Notes under the pieces: generated by a model | Databases searched by the model: none | What the model saw: only the letters and a program-made list of their open reading frames with translations | Told to the model about the DNA's origin: nothing | Origin: CAYGWP01 sp964353455 | GTDB taxonomy: Bacteria > Planctomycetota > Phycisphaerae > FEN-1346 | Length of the DNA: 20,854 nt | Direction of reading: 5' to 3' | Assembly (NCBI GenBank): GCA_964353455.1 | Contig: CAYGWP010000314.1 | Coordinates: forward strand, 1-20,854 | Translations under genes and position numbers: made by a program | In this document: piece by piece, positions 6,770 to 13,635 of the stretch | Position numbering within the stretch: position 1 is the first letter of the stretch | How the letters are laid out: every line of letters begins with the position of its first letter

Positions 6770-7746
6770 CGCCGGCATGGTTCCTCCAGACTCGCAGGCC
6801 GCACTGGGACCGCCTGGACATGCTCATCAGGAAGGCCGGCAACCGCGGCGCCCCCGCCCTCACGGAGGGTGAACTCCATGAGTTGACACGTCTCTACCCC
6901 ATGGTCGCGGTCGATGTGGCGCGATCTCGGATGTATCACCTGGATGCGGTGACGCAGCGGAGGGTGAACCAACTGGCCATCGCGGCCCACGGGCTGCTGT
7001 ATCGGCGGCGGCACATTCCGGCGGCGGGCGCAGTCTGGGGGTTCCTCTGGCGCGACTACCCGCGTCTCTTCAGGCGGCTCTGGCCTTACGCCGCTCTGGC
7101 GACCGCGCTCTTTCTCGTCGGCACGGTCGGCTCGTACGTGACCGTGCGGATGCACCCGGCGACCGCCTACCTGTTCGTCCCGGTTGGGCTGGAGATGCCG
7201 AGAGGAGAGGGCGGCACAAGGGCGGAGGACATCAGCGACCGGTTCCGCCAGGTGCCGAAGCCGCCGATGGCCACCGCCATCATGGGCAACAACATCTCGG
7301 TGGCGTTCCACGCGTTTGCCCTCGGCATCACGGCGGGCCTGGGAACCTGCTACGTGCTTCTCTTCAACGCGATGATGCTGGGGGGGTTCTTCGGCCATTT
7401 CGACAATCACGCCCTGACCTACACGTGCTGGTCGTTCATCGCCCCGCACGGAATCCTGGAGATCATGGCGGTCTTGATCGCGGGCGCGGCGGGCCTGCGG
7501 CTCGGACTTTCGCTGGCGGCGCCCGGACCGCTGACGCGGGGCGCATCGCTCAGGGCCGGGGCGCGGGAGGCGGTGCTTCTCGTGCTCGGGACGATCCCGA
7601 TGTTCATCGTGGCGGGCGCTATCGAAGGGTTCGTGACGCCCAGTTTCCTGCCGGGGACGGCCAAGATCGCCCTCGGGCTCCTGGTGGGCGTGACGACCCT
7701 GGCCTACCTTCTGCTGGCCGGCCGCGCGGCATCCACGGGGAAGTGA
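6766..7746 (+). CDS. SpoIIM-like (stage II sporulation protein M family) membrane protein
   Basis: A protein of 326 residues starting at GTG, which overlaps the RDD stop by four bases and is preceded by GGGGAGG. The soluble N-terminal part (1 to about 100) is charged and helical. Membrane helices follow near residues 107-126 (YAALATALFLVGTVGSYVTV), 175-210 (MGNNISVAFHAFALGITAGL onward), 225-245 and two near the C-terminus. The block MGNNISVAFHAFALGITAGL together with APHGILEIMAVLIAGAAGL matches the SpoIIM/DUF95 signature. In Bacillus SpoIIM belongs to the DMP peptidoglycan-remodelling complex of sporulation. Homologues in non-sporulating bacteria occur beside RDD, DUF58 and MoxR genes, exactly as here, so a role in sporulation is not implied. 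Only 15 bases separate its stop from the converging DUF58 stop. Confidence 0.88.
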   Translation: MTPAWFLQTRRPHWDRLDMLIRKAGNRGAPALTEGELHELTRLYPMVAVDVARSRMYHLDAVTQRRVNQLAIAAHGLLYRRRHIPAAGAVWGFLWRDYPRLFRRLWPYAALATALFLVGTVGSYVTVRMHPATAYLFVPVGLEMPRGEGGTRAEDISDRFRQVPKPPMATAIMGNNISVAFHAFALGITAGLGTCYVLLFNAMMLGGFFGHFDNHALTYTCWSFIAPHGILEIMAVLIAGAAGLRLGLSLAAPGPLTRGASLRAGAREAVLLVLGTIPMFIVAGAIEGFVTPSFLPGTAKIALGLLVGVTTLAYLLLAGRAASTGK

Positions 7747-7761
7747 CCTGCGGCCCTGCCC

Positions 7762-9069
7762 TCACAGCCGGTGTGCGGACTTGATCGCCAGGTACCGATT
7801 GATAAGTTCCGGCGTCAAGGCATGGGGGTCCACATCAAGGACCGAAACCCCTTTCTGTCGCATGGCCTCCAGGGCTTCCTCACGCGCCGCCAGGACATCA
7901 AGGGCAACGGCCTTGCTGTAAAGGTCGGGCCGGCTCGCCAGCGGCGCCTCCGCCACCGCTCGGACGTCCCGGTCGGCCAGCGTGACGATCAGCGGCAGGT
8001 GGTAGCGGGCAAACCGCGCCATGTAACTGACGATCACATCGCTCGACACGGGGTCTATGACATCGGTCATCAGGCATACCAGGCCGCGCTTGCGCCCGCG
8101 GAGACCGAGGAACCGGCAACTGCCGCTGTAGTCCGCCTCGACGAGGCGCGATTCCAGCCCATAGAGTGCCCGCGCAACCCGGTCGATGCTCTTTAACTGC
8201 CGCACCGGCGGCAGATAACTCTCAATCTTGTCGCTGAAGGCGACGAGGCTGAACCAGTCGCCCTGGCGAAGCGCCACGTAGGCGAACATCATGGCGGCGT
8301 TGACGAAGTAGTCGAGCCGCGTCATGCCTGCGAACTCGCCGGCCGTAGCCCGGCCGCAATCGATCGCCAGCAGGACGCTCTGCTGCCTCTCGGGCTGGAA
8401 GTTCCTGACGATCAGCCGCGAGTACTTCGCCGTCGCCTTCCAGTCGATCCGAGAGGAGTCGTCGCTGTAGCCGCCGGGACGAAGGCTCTCGAATTCCGAT
8501 CCCGGCCCGATCTGCCGCAGCCGGGCCATGCCCTCGTACGAGTGGCCGCGTCTCAGGAGCAGTTCGTAGCGTTTGAGGTCCACGAGGTTCGGAAAGACGT
8601 CGATGACCGTGGGGACCTCGATCCGGAACTGCCTGTAGAAGAGCCCCATGGCGGGCAGGACGCGGACGTCGATCGCCGAGAGCGTGTATCGTCCGCGCTT
8701 GACGGCCTTGAGGGCGTACTGGAGCGTGCCCTTTGCGCCGGGGTCGAAGACGGCGGCGAGTTCGGCCGGCTCGGCCGAAAGATGCGGCGGAAGGTCCTCG
8801 GCCAGGCGGACCTCAACGCGGCGGCGGTAGTTTGCCTGGACCTCCAGGACGATCCGCGTCGCCGCACCCAGCGACGCCCGTTTCGGCGCACGCCGCTCAA
8901 CGCGCAGCCTGCTTCTGCGAGGCAGGAAGGCCAGGTCCGCCGCAACCAGGATGCCCAGCACAAACAGGTAAAGTACGCCCACGGCCGCAAACGGGTCGTA
9001 GATCGCGCCGGCCAGGAAGATCGGCGCAGCGCCCATCGCCAGTATGATCAGCCGCGGGGCCGGGAGCAT
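7762..9069 (-). CDS. DUF58 domain protein (MoxR partner)
   Basis: A protein of 435 residues. Two membrane helices lie at the N-terminus (about 5-22 and 28-46, the second ending before the basic stretch PRRSRLRVERR). A beta-rich region follows (to about 175). The DUF58 core spans about 195-225, with the signature RPGGYSDDSSRIDWKATAK followed by RNFQPERQQSVLLAID. The segment after it resembles a von Willebrand factor A fold, in which VLLAIDCGRA replaces the classical DxSxS metal site. DUF58 proteins are almost always encoded next to MoxR ATPases and are thought to be their membrane-bound partner. The ATG overlaps the MoxR stop by one base (TGATG), with GGAGG about ten bases upstream inside moxR. 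It is the last gene of the five-gene minus-strand operon. No terminator is visible in the 15-base gap to the facing gene. Confidence 0.93.
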   Translation of the reverse strand: MLPAPRLIILAMGAAPIFLAGAIYDPFAAVGVLYLFVLGILVAADLAFLPRRSRLRVERRAPKRASLGAATRIVLEVQANYRRRVEVRLAEDLPPHLSAEPAELAAVFDPGAKGTLQYALKAVKRGRYTLSAIDVRVLPAMGLFYRQFRIEVPTVIDVFPNLVDLKRYELLLRRGHSYEGMARLRQIGPGSEFESLRPGGYSDDSSRIDWKATAKYSRLIVRNFQPERQQSVLLAIDCGRATAGEFAGMTRLDYFVNAAMMFAYVALRQGDWFSLVAFSDKIESYLPPVRQLKSIDRVARALYGLESRLVEADYSGSCRFLGLRGRKRGLVCLMTDVIDPVSSDVIVSYMARFARYHLPLIVTLADRDVRAVAEAPLASRPDLYSKAVALDVLAAREEALEAMRQKGVSVLDVDPHALTPELINRYLAIKSAHRL

Positions 9070-10025
9070 CAGTGCGGGACCTCCACACCGAGCAGGAGTT
9101 CGCGGATGCAGTCATCGGGCTTGCGGCCCTCGACCTCGATCTCCGGTGCCAGGAGGAGGCGGTGCCGCAGGACCGCCGGCGCCATCGCCTTGACGTCGTC
9201 GGGAGTAGCGAACGGCCTCCCGGCAACCACGGCGTGGGCCTTCGAGGCAAGCATCAGCATGACCGCGGCGCGGGGGCTGGCGCCGAGAGAGACCTGCGGC
9301 AGGGCGCGCGACCCGCGGACGATCCGCGTCGCGTACCGGCGGACCGACTCCTCCATGTGTGTCCGGCGGACGGTTTCGCGCAGGTCGAGCAGCGTCTCCA
9401 GGTCCAGAAGCGTCCGGAGGTTCGCGGTAGCCAGGTTCGACCAGTCGAACCCGTCTTCCACGCGGTCGAGGATGGCACCCTCGACGGCTTCGTCCGGGTA
9501 ATTGACCAGGATTTTGAGCATGAAGCGGTCCACCTCGGCCTCCGGCAGCGGATAGGTCCCCTCGAACTCCACGGGGTTCTGCGTGGCGAAGACGGTGAAG
9601 ACCCGCGACATCGGCCGCGAGACCCCGTCAACCGTGGTCTGGTACTCCTCCATGGCCTCCAGGAGCGCCGACTGGGTCTTGGCCGGGGCGCGGTTGATCT
9701 CGTCGCCAAGGAGGATGTCGGCGAAGACAGGGCCGCTACGGAAATGGAATTCACCCGTTGCCGTGTTGTAGATGTTCACCCCGACAATGTCCGACGGCAT
9801 CAGGTCGGGCGTGAACTGAATCCGCCGAAAGGCGACCCCCGCCACGGCCGCCAACGCACGCGCCGTCAGCGTCTTGGCCGTGCCGGGAACCCCCTCAAGC
9901 AGGGCGTGTCCGCCCGCCAGCAGGGTCACCGTCATCTGTTCCAGGACCTCCTCCTGGCCGACGATGACCTTCCGCAACTCGCCCACGACGCCCCCGACGA
10001 TCTCACTTGCGCGATTCACGTCCAT
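9069..10025 (-). CDS. MoxR-family AAA+ ATPase
   Basis: A protein of 318 residues, normal for the family. Walker A is GVPGTAKT (45-52), Walker B is ILLGDE (104-109) followed by INRAPAKTQSALLEAMEE, and the sensor 1 region reads FATQNPVEFEGTYPLPEAEVDRF. The C-terminal lid carries LGASPRAAVMLMLASKAHA. MoxR ATPases act as chaperone-like motors that activate or assemble partner proteins, often with DUF58 and von Willebrand A domain proteins. It is cytoplasmic and probably works at the membrane with the products on either side. The ATG has an excellent ribosome binding site (GGGAGG, six bases spacing) inside the end of the DUF4350 gene, which it overlaps by 23 bases. Confidence 0.96.
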   Translation of the reverse strand: MDVNRASEIVGGVVGELRKVIVGQEEVLEQMTVTLLAGGHALLEGVPGTAKTLTARALAAVAGVAFRRIQFTPDLMPSDIVGVNIYNTATGEFHFRSGPVFADILLGDEINRAPAKTQSALLEAMEEYQTTVDGVSRPMSRVFTVFATQNPVEFEGTYPLPEAEVDRFMLKILVNYPDEAVEGAILDRVEDGFDWSNLATANLRTLLDLETLLDLRETVRRTHMEESVRRYATRIVRGSRALPQVSLGASPRAAVMLMLASKAHAVVAGRPFATPDDVKAMAPAVLRHRLLLAPEIEVEGRKPDDCIRELLLGVEVPH

Positions 10026-11253
10026 GGAATACCTCCCACTCCATTCGGGCCAGCGCTCCGGCCAGCCAGGCCATGCGGTGCGCGGACAACCGCGGCGCCG
10101 CAGCCGCCGCTTCGCACGTGTTCAAGAAAGTCTCGTGACGGTCCGCCGGCCCGCCCGTCAGGCGCGCCAGCGCCACGGCCAGATTGTGCGACGATGCCGA
10201 CGCAGGAAGACCTGCCTTCCGCGCCAGACGCCGCCGGCACCAGTCAAACACCAGGTTGAACGTGAGCCGATGCGTTCCGGCATGCCGATAGGTGGCCCCA
10301 ATCGAGTGCACGTACTCGAGTTTGGAGCGGCGGTGCGGCTTCTCGGGGGCGCGCCGCGTGCCGAATCGCCGGCCACGATAGAGCAGGTACAGGATGCCGG
10401 CCAGCGTCAGGCTCAGTACCGTCCAGCCCGGCGGCGTGGTGAAAAGCATCCCCGCCAGCACCGTCCATCCGGTCTCCCGCCGCCCCCAGCCGTAGTGGAA
10501 CTCGCCGTAGATCACGCGCTTGCCGCGCGCCTCCGACAAGGCGGAGGCCAACAGGTTGACCGCCAGCACCTGGTTGTCCTCTTCGCCGATCCGCCCGTTT
10601 GAGAGAAACGAACTGTCGGCCATCCAGATCACCGAGCCGCGGCCGACCCGGCGAGCCGTGATCCGCGGCCCGACAGTGTCGCGCAGCAGCACCTTCACGG
10701 TCCACAACCCTTCGCCATCCTCCTCGGCCGGGGCGCTGGAGGCCTCGCTGGTCGCCAACCGGACAAACCTGACGTCGCGGGCAAGGGGGTGCCCTCGGTC
10801 ATCCTCCCGAACGGAAGTCCTCGACGGATTCCAGCGCGAGAACCTCCGCGGCCGCCAAGAGGACCCTATCCGGTGAAGTTCCCACGGCAGGTAGTCCGGA
10901 TCGCCCGAGCAGACCAGGACGCCGCCGGCGGCCATCCACTTCCCGACGGCCCCGACTTCCTCGCTGGTTACCTCCGACAGCGGGTCGATCAGGAAAAGCA
11001 CGTCGGTCCGGCCGAGCACCTCGTCCGTCAGGGGATCGTCGCAGGTCTCGACCTTGTATCCGAGCCGCTTCCAGAGCATGTGACACGCCAGGGTGCCGTG
11101 GCGGCCGGCGGACCGCGACGTTCGCATCCAGGTGTCGGGCCGGTCTTCGCTGCGAATCCATCCCCACCACACGAGTGCCAGGAAAACCGCGCACACCACC
11201 ATCGCAAGGATGATGAGGATGGCGTAATCGGACTTATGGCTCTTCGCGGCCAT
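10003..11253 (-). CDS. DUF4350 domain membrane protein
   Basis: A protein of 416 residues. A membrane helix lies at 10-32 (YAILIILAMVVCAVFLALVWWG). A glutamine-amidotransferase-like or Rossmann domain follows: GTLACHMLWKRLGYKVE, TDVLFLIDPLSEVTSEEVGAVG and KWMAAGGVLVCSGD, the DUF4350 pattern. A second helix is near 275-293 (TVLSLTLAGILYLLYRGRR), with a C-terminal helical domain of about 120 residues. The open frame extends 141 bases further upstream, but the ATG at 11253 gives a proper start just before the membrane helix and overlaps the DUF4129 stop by 20 bases. DUF4350 genes typically sit between DUF4129 and moxR, as here. The function is unproven; the extracytoplasmic domain is probably a substrate or partner binding module of the MoxR system. 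Confidence 0.88.
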   Translation of the reverse strand: MAAKSHKSDYAILIILAMVVCAVFLALVWWGWIRSEDRPDTWMRTSRSAGRHGTLACHMLWKRLGYKVETCDDPLTDEVLGRTDVLFLIDPLSEVTSEEVGAVGKWMAAGGVLVCSGDPDYLPWELHRIGSSWRPRRFSRWNPSRTSVREDDRGHPLARDVRFVRLATSEASSAPAEEDGEGLWTVKVLLRDTVGPRITARRVGRGSVIWMADSSFLSNGRIGEEDNQVLAVNLLASALSEARGKRVIYGEFHYGWGRRETGWTVLAGMLFTTPPGWTVLSLTLAGILYLLYRGRRFGTRRAPEKPHRRSKLEYVHSIGATYRHAGTHRLTFNLVFDWCRRRLARKAGLPASASSHNLAVALARLTGGPADRHETFLNTCEAAAAAPRLSAHRMAWLAGALARMEWEVFHGRESRK

Positions 11254-12238
11254 GGGCGCGCACCTCTTGGAAAAGGACGTCCATCCGGCTATAGGCCCCC
11301 GCCTCGCACGGCGTGCCGCCGTAAGCAGTGCCGTCGAAGGTGCGAACGAACCGGCGGAAGTCCGCCTCCTCCGGCCGCCCGCGGGGGAACTCACGGACGT
11401 AATCGCCGTTGGTCTTGCTCGGATGCACCTCGATCACCCGCCTCGACTCCAGCCATCGCAGGAGCGAGACCATCATGACTCCAATCGCCTCGCGGAACCG
11501 CCCATCACGGGCGAGACGCCGACGCAGCGCCTCAAGTTCCTTGTAAGTGGCATCCGGCGGAATGATCCCGAAGTGCGGCTTACTTCTCTCGCCATCGCGG
11601 CGATGGCCCCCGATGCCCAGCAACATGGCGATCGTCCACCCCAGGTGCGCAAGGATGGCCGCCAGCGTCATGACACATGCGATGGTGACGACCCACAGGA
11701 CGACCCGGGCCAAGTCGGACCCCCAATCAACCTGCGGCAGGCGCCAGTCAGACAGTTTGTCGAGGAGCCACCCCCAGAACGACACGCGGTCGGTGAATCG
11801 GGGATCGGCCAGGACCTGCTTCGTCTCGGCCTTGATGTCCGCCGCAGGGAGGCGCTCGTAGCGCGCAAACGGCGGCGGCCCTGGCACGTTCGCACGCCCG
11901 AGGGCGGGCGTGCCACGTGGCACAGCCGCCCTCGGCTGTGCGTTGGGGCGGCTGGCGGCAGGGCCTGCCGCGAAAAGAAGTGCGGAGTGCGGAGTGCGAA
12001 GTGCGGAGTGAAAGGCACGGCATTTCGGAGTGAAAGGCAGGGCGGCGCACTTGCAGGTTCTCAACTCCGCACTCCGAACTCCGCACTCCGCACTCCGAAG
12101 GCGAGCCGGGCAGTCGGACTGCGCCACGCGCCGTCGCCATAGCGGCTTTGGCGCGTCGGCGACTGCACCCATCGCTGCCGACAGGACGGCCAGCGCCAAC
12201 CACCGGTTTATCGGCCTAGACGTGCGGCTGCGGGACAT
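11234..12238 (-). CDS. DUF4129 domain protein with repeat-derived insertion
   Basis: A protein of 334 residues. Residues 11-27 (NRWLALAVLSAAMGAVA) form a signal peptide. Residues 26 to about 120 are not DUF4129-like: they translate three palindromic repeats in tandem (12127-12163, 11980-12099 and 11892-11941), giving low-complexity peptide such as FHSALRTPHSALL. Recognisable protein resumes at about 124 with FARYERLPAADIKAETKQ and VLADPRFTDRVSFWGWLLDK, then a membrane helix (about 178-205) and the C-terminal DUF4129 domain (about 225-325, with ELEALRRRLARDGRFREAIGVMM and WLESRRVIEV). The insertion keeps the frame and has no stop. No start codon lies between the insertion and the conserved part, so the protein is either made with the insertion or lost. 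It overlaps the upstream gene by 23 bases and DUF4350 by 20. The Shine-Dalgarno is GGAGAGGAAGG. Confidence 0.82.
   Translation of the reverse strand: MSRSRTSRPINRWLALAVLSAAMGAVADAPKPLWRRRVAQSDCPARLRSAECGVRSAELRTCKCAALPFTPKCRAFHSALRTPHSALLFAAGPAASRPNAQPRAAVPRGTPALGRANVPGPPPFARYERLPAADIKAETKQVLADPRFTDRVSFWGWLLDKLSDWRLPQVDWGSDLARVVLWVVTIACVMTLAAILAHLGWTIAMLLGIGGHRRDGERSKPHFGIIPPDATYKELEALRRRLARDGRFREAIGVMMVSLLRWLESRRVIEVHPSKTNGDYVREFPRGRPEEADFRRFVRTFDGTAYGGTPCEAGAYSRMDVLFQEVRAHGREEP
11892..11941. repeat. Double-hairpin palindrome inside the DUF4129 gene
   Basis: Two 9-bp hairpins flank a central GCCACGTGGC palindrome: GCACGCCCG / CGGGCGTGC with loop AGGG, and GCACAGCCG / CGGCTGTGC with loop CCCT. 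The two loops are complementary to each other, so the whole 50 bases also form one imperfect palindrome. It encodes about residues 99-116 of the DUF4129 protein. Confidence 0.8.
11980..12099. repeat. Inverted repeat built of GCGGAGT units
   Basis: The left arm (11980-12009) repeats GTGCGGAGTGCGGAGTGCG. The right arm (12064-12099) is its imperfect reverse complement (ACTCCGCACTCCGAACTCCG). Between the arms a 14-base direct repeat CGGAGTGAAAGGCA occurs at 12004-12017 and 12026-12039. The whole block is translated within the DUF4129 frame. It has the structure of a short dispersed intergenic repeat, not of protein-coding sequence. Confidence 0.8.
12127..12163 (-). repeat. 37-bp repeat, copy 1 (inverted relative to copy 2)
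   Basis: The reverse complement of this segment is identical over 37 bases to 14262-14298. It carries short terminal inverted repeats (GTCGCC ... GGCGAC). In the DUF4129 frame it encodes VADAPKPLWRRR and begins exactly at codon 26, so it supplies part of the apparent AVA signal-peptidase site. Confidence 0.9.
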
Positions 12239-13061
12239 CCGGCGCCTTCCTCTCCGAGCCCATGCTCGCGGCCAGCATCTCCAGGTCGAACCCTTCCTTC
12301 CGGATCCGCAGGTCGTAGTAGAGCAGCACGCTCGCCGCGGCGCTGAACGGCATCACTATGATCTGCGGGACAAACTGGGCAACCTGCGTGATGAACATCG
12401 AGATCAGCGGGTCCCCGCGGCTGATAAGACCGGCCAGAAGGCCGGCGGCGAAGTTCAGCGGGTATGTCAACATCCATGTGATGAGCACAATGATCAGGAA
12501 CACCAGGAATATCTTCCCCAGGTTGCCCTTGGCGAGTTGCTTGCTGCGGCCCATGCCCGCGACGGCCCCCAGGTTCTCCATGACAATTGCCGGCGTCGTC
12601 AGGACGTACCACAGCGAGAAGATGACGCCTGGCACGATGCACAGCATGTACCCGAGCATGGAAATCAGGGCCACAAGGATAGCGGCCCCGATCAGCGTCA
12701 GCACCTTGCGAAGCACAAAGCGGTAGGCCTGCCACACCGTCGCTTCCCCGCCCAGGTACGCCTCACTAACACACTTCAGCAGCGCAGCGGTGCAAATCTG
12801 GTGGCCCACAAGGGCAAAGACCATGAATACAAGGAATCCGATGGTGCCTGCGGCTATAAGGAAAACCGGCGGACCCTCCGAGGGATCGGCGACCGTCCCG
12901 GCGCCGATGATGAGCGCCAGCCCGACCGACATCATCAGGCCCAGCGGCACCTGCACGATCGCCGCGATCGCGACGAACCGCACGAACTGGTCCCGGTACA
13001 GCCGCAGCGCCCGGTCCAGGATCCCACTGACGGACATCGGCTCGAACTGCGGCATGGACAT
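12216..13061 (-). CDS. Multipass membrane protein (GPDPase-membrane-domain / YciC-like)
   Basis: A protein of 281 residues. After an N-terminal amphipathic segment (FEPMSVSGILDRALRLYRDQF) there are about six hydrophobic segments: near 24-49, 60-85, 118-145 (LIGAAILVALISMLGYMLCI then VPGVIFSLWYVL), 180-205 and 230-262. The opening 'ILDRALRLYRDQF' and the 'CIVPGVIFSLWYVLTTPAIV' block are typical of the glycerophosphodiester phosphodiesterase membrane domain / DUF975-like families. No catalytic domain is present, so an enzyme activity is not implied. The frame is open 21 bases upstream, but the GGAGGGGG site favours the ATG at 13061. It is the first gene of the minus-strand operon and overlaps DUF4129 by 23 bases. 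It may be a membrane component of the MoxR system or a passenger. Confidence 0.8.
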   Translation of the reverse strand: MSMPQFEPMSVSGILDRALRLYRDQFVRFVAIAAIVQVPLGLMMSVGLALIIGAGTVADPSEGPPVFLIAAGTIGFLVFMVFALVGHQICTAALLKCVSEAYLGGEATVWQAYRFVLRKVLTLIGAAILVALISMLGYMLCIVPGVIFSLWYVLTTPAIVMENLGAVAGMGRSKQLAKGNLGKIFLVFLIIVLITWMLTYPLNFAAGLLAGLISRGDPLISMFITQVAQFVPQIIVMPFSAAASVLLYYDLRIRKEGFDLEMLAASMGSERKAPDVPQPHV

Positions 13062-13136
13062 GTCTTTCCCCCTCCACAACAAGCCGCGAGTGCCCTGACG
13101 GTTCCTGCCGCCACCGACGTGCGGCGCCGGTCGCGT

Positions 13137-13164
13137 ATTCTAGCCCGGCGACCGCCACCGGCAA
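13137..13164 (-). promoter_or_regulatory. Candidate promoter of the MoxR operon
   Basis: On the minus strand TTGCCG (13159-13164, four of six) is followed after 16 bases by TAGAAT (13137-13142, five of six). It lies about 75 bases before the start of the first gene of the operon. It is the best sigma-70-type match in this spacer for that strand. Confidence 0.42.
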
Positions 13165-13260
13165 GCGGAATCTGCACCCAATCTATTGCTTGCATAAGTG
13201 TCGGACGGCGGGCAGAATGGCGGGCGCGCGGCCGCCGTCCGCCTCGCTCCTGGGCGATGC

Positions 13261-13300
13261 CCCCAGGGCGGGCGGCTTGCGGCAGGAGGCCCGCCGGGGG
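13261..13300. repeat. GC-rich hairpin between divergent promoters
   Basis: GGCGGGC (13267-13273) pairs with GCCCGCC (13289-13295), extended by CCCC / GGGG across a 2-base bulge. The loop is 15 bases. It lies between the divergent promoters of the MoxR operon and the PEP-CTERM leader. It may be a regulatory site or an old repeat. No gene is supported in 13062-13635. Confidence 0.4.
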
Positions 13301-13338
13301 TCTTGATGCAAGGACGCGATTTTTGCGGTTTTTCTTGC

Positions 13339-13366
13339 TTGACATTTCCGGATTCTGTGGTATATT
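13339..13366 (+). promoter_or_regulatory. Strong sigma-70-type promoter of the PEP-CTERM leader
   Basis: A perfect -35 TTGACA (13339-13344), a 16-base spacer and a -10 TATATT (13361-13366, five of six). It is the best promoter match in the window. Transcription should begin near 13373, about 260 bases before the PEP-CTERM start codon, leaving a long leader. Confidence 0.75.
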
Positions 13367-13372
13367 AACGGG

Positions 13373-13503
13373 TAGTCGTGGGGAAGTCTAGGCTCAAGGC
13401 AGTGGGTGGCCGGCCTCCGGGAGGTGGCTGGCCGACCAAAATCCGGCGTCGTTAGCATGTTCCGTCCGGCCTCTGGGGGAGGTCCCCAGGTCGGACTTTT
13501 TTT
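13373..13503 (+). ncRNA. Structured leader RNA or small RNA of unknown class
   Basis: About 130 nt between a strong promoter and a strong terminator. The first element is a stem at 13408-13433: eight pairs GGCCGGCC / GGCTGGCC (one G-U), a T-T mismatch, two more G-C pairs and a GNRA-type loop GGGA. The flanking GGT / ACC (13405-13407 / 13435-13437) extends it with a bulged G. An AAAAT linker and about 25 unstructured bases lead to the terminator hairpin. The 5' halves of both hairpins share CCGGCCTC and their 3' halves share GGAGGT, so one could pair with the other in an alternative fold. I do not recognise a known riboswitch consensus. It could be a transcription attenuator for the gene at 13636 or a free-standing small RNA. 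Confidence 0.5.
13464..13503 (+). terminator. Intrinsic terminator ahead of the PEP-CTERM gene
   Basis: A stem with GTCCGGCC paired to GGTCGGAC (one G-U) and TGGGG paired to CCCCA across a 2-base bulge, with a 5-base loop GAGGT, is followed at once by seven T residues (13497-13503). It is a textbook Rho-independent terminator, but it lies between the promoter and the start codon 133 bases downstream. That position suggests attenuation or the end of a small RNA. Confidence 0.85.
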
Positions 13504-13635
13504 GCGCTTTGCCCGGGCCAGGGAGGGTCCGGAAGCCGCTGTCGCGGCGTGTTGTCTAGCGTTTGTCGGACTTTAGGCGCCGGCGGATCTAGAGTTGCAG
13601 GAATGGCCGGGGGAGAGGCATCATGGAGCGATACC

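Noticed and set aside
6766..7746. Evidence for sporulation
   Set aside because: SpoIIM-family proteins are widespread in non-sporulating bacteria beside MoxR clusters, and no other sporulation gene is present.
13457..13576. Possible 39-codon leader peptide overlapping the terminator
   Set aside because: No Shine-Dalgarno is visible, there is no run of regulatory codons, and the frame runs through the terminator hairpin itself.
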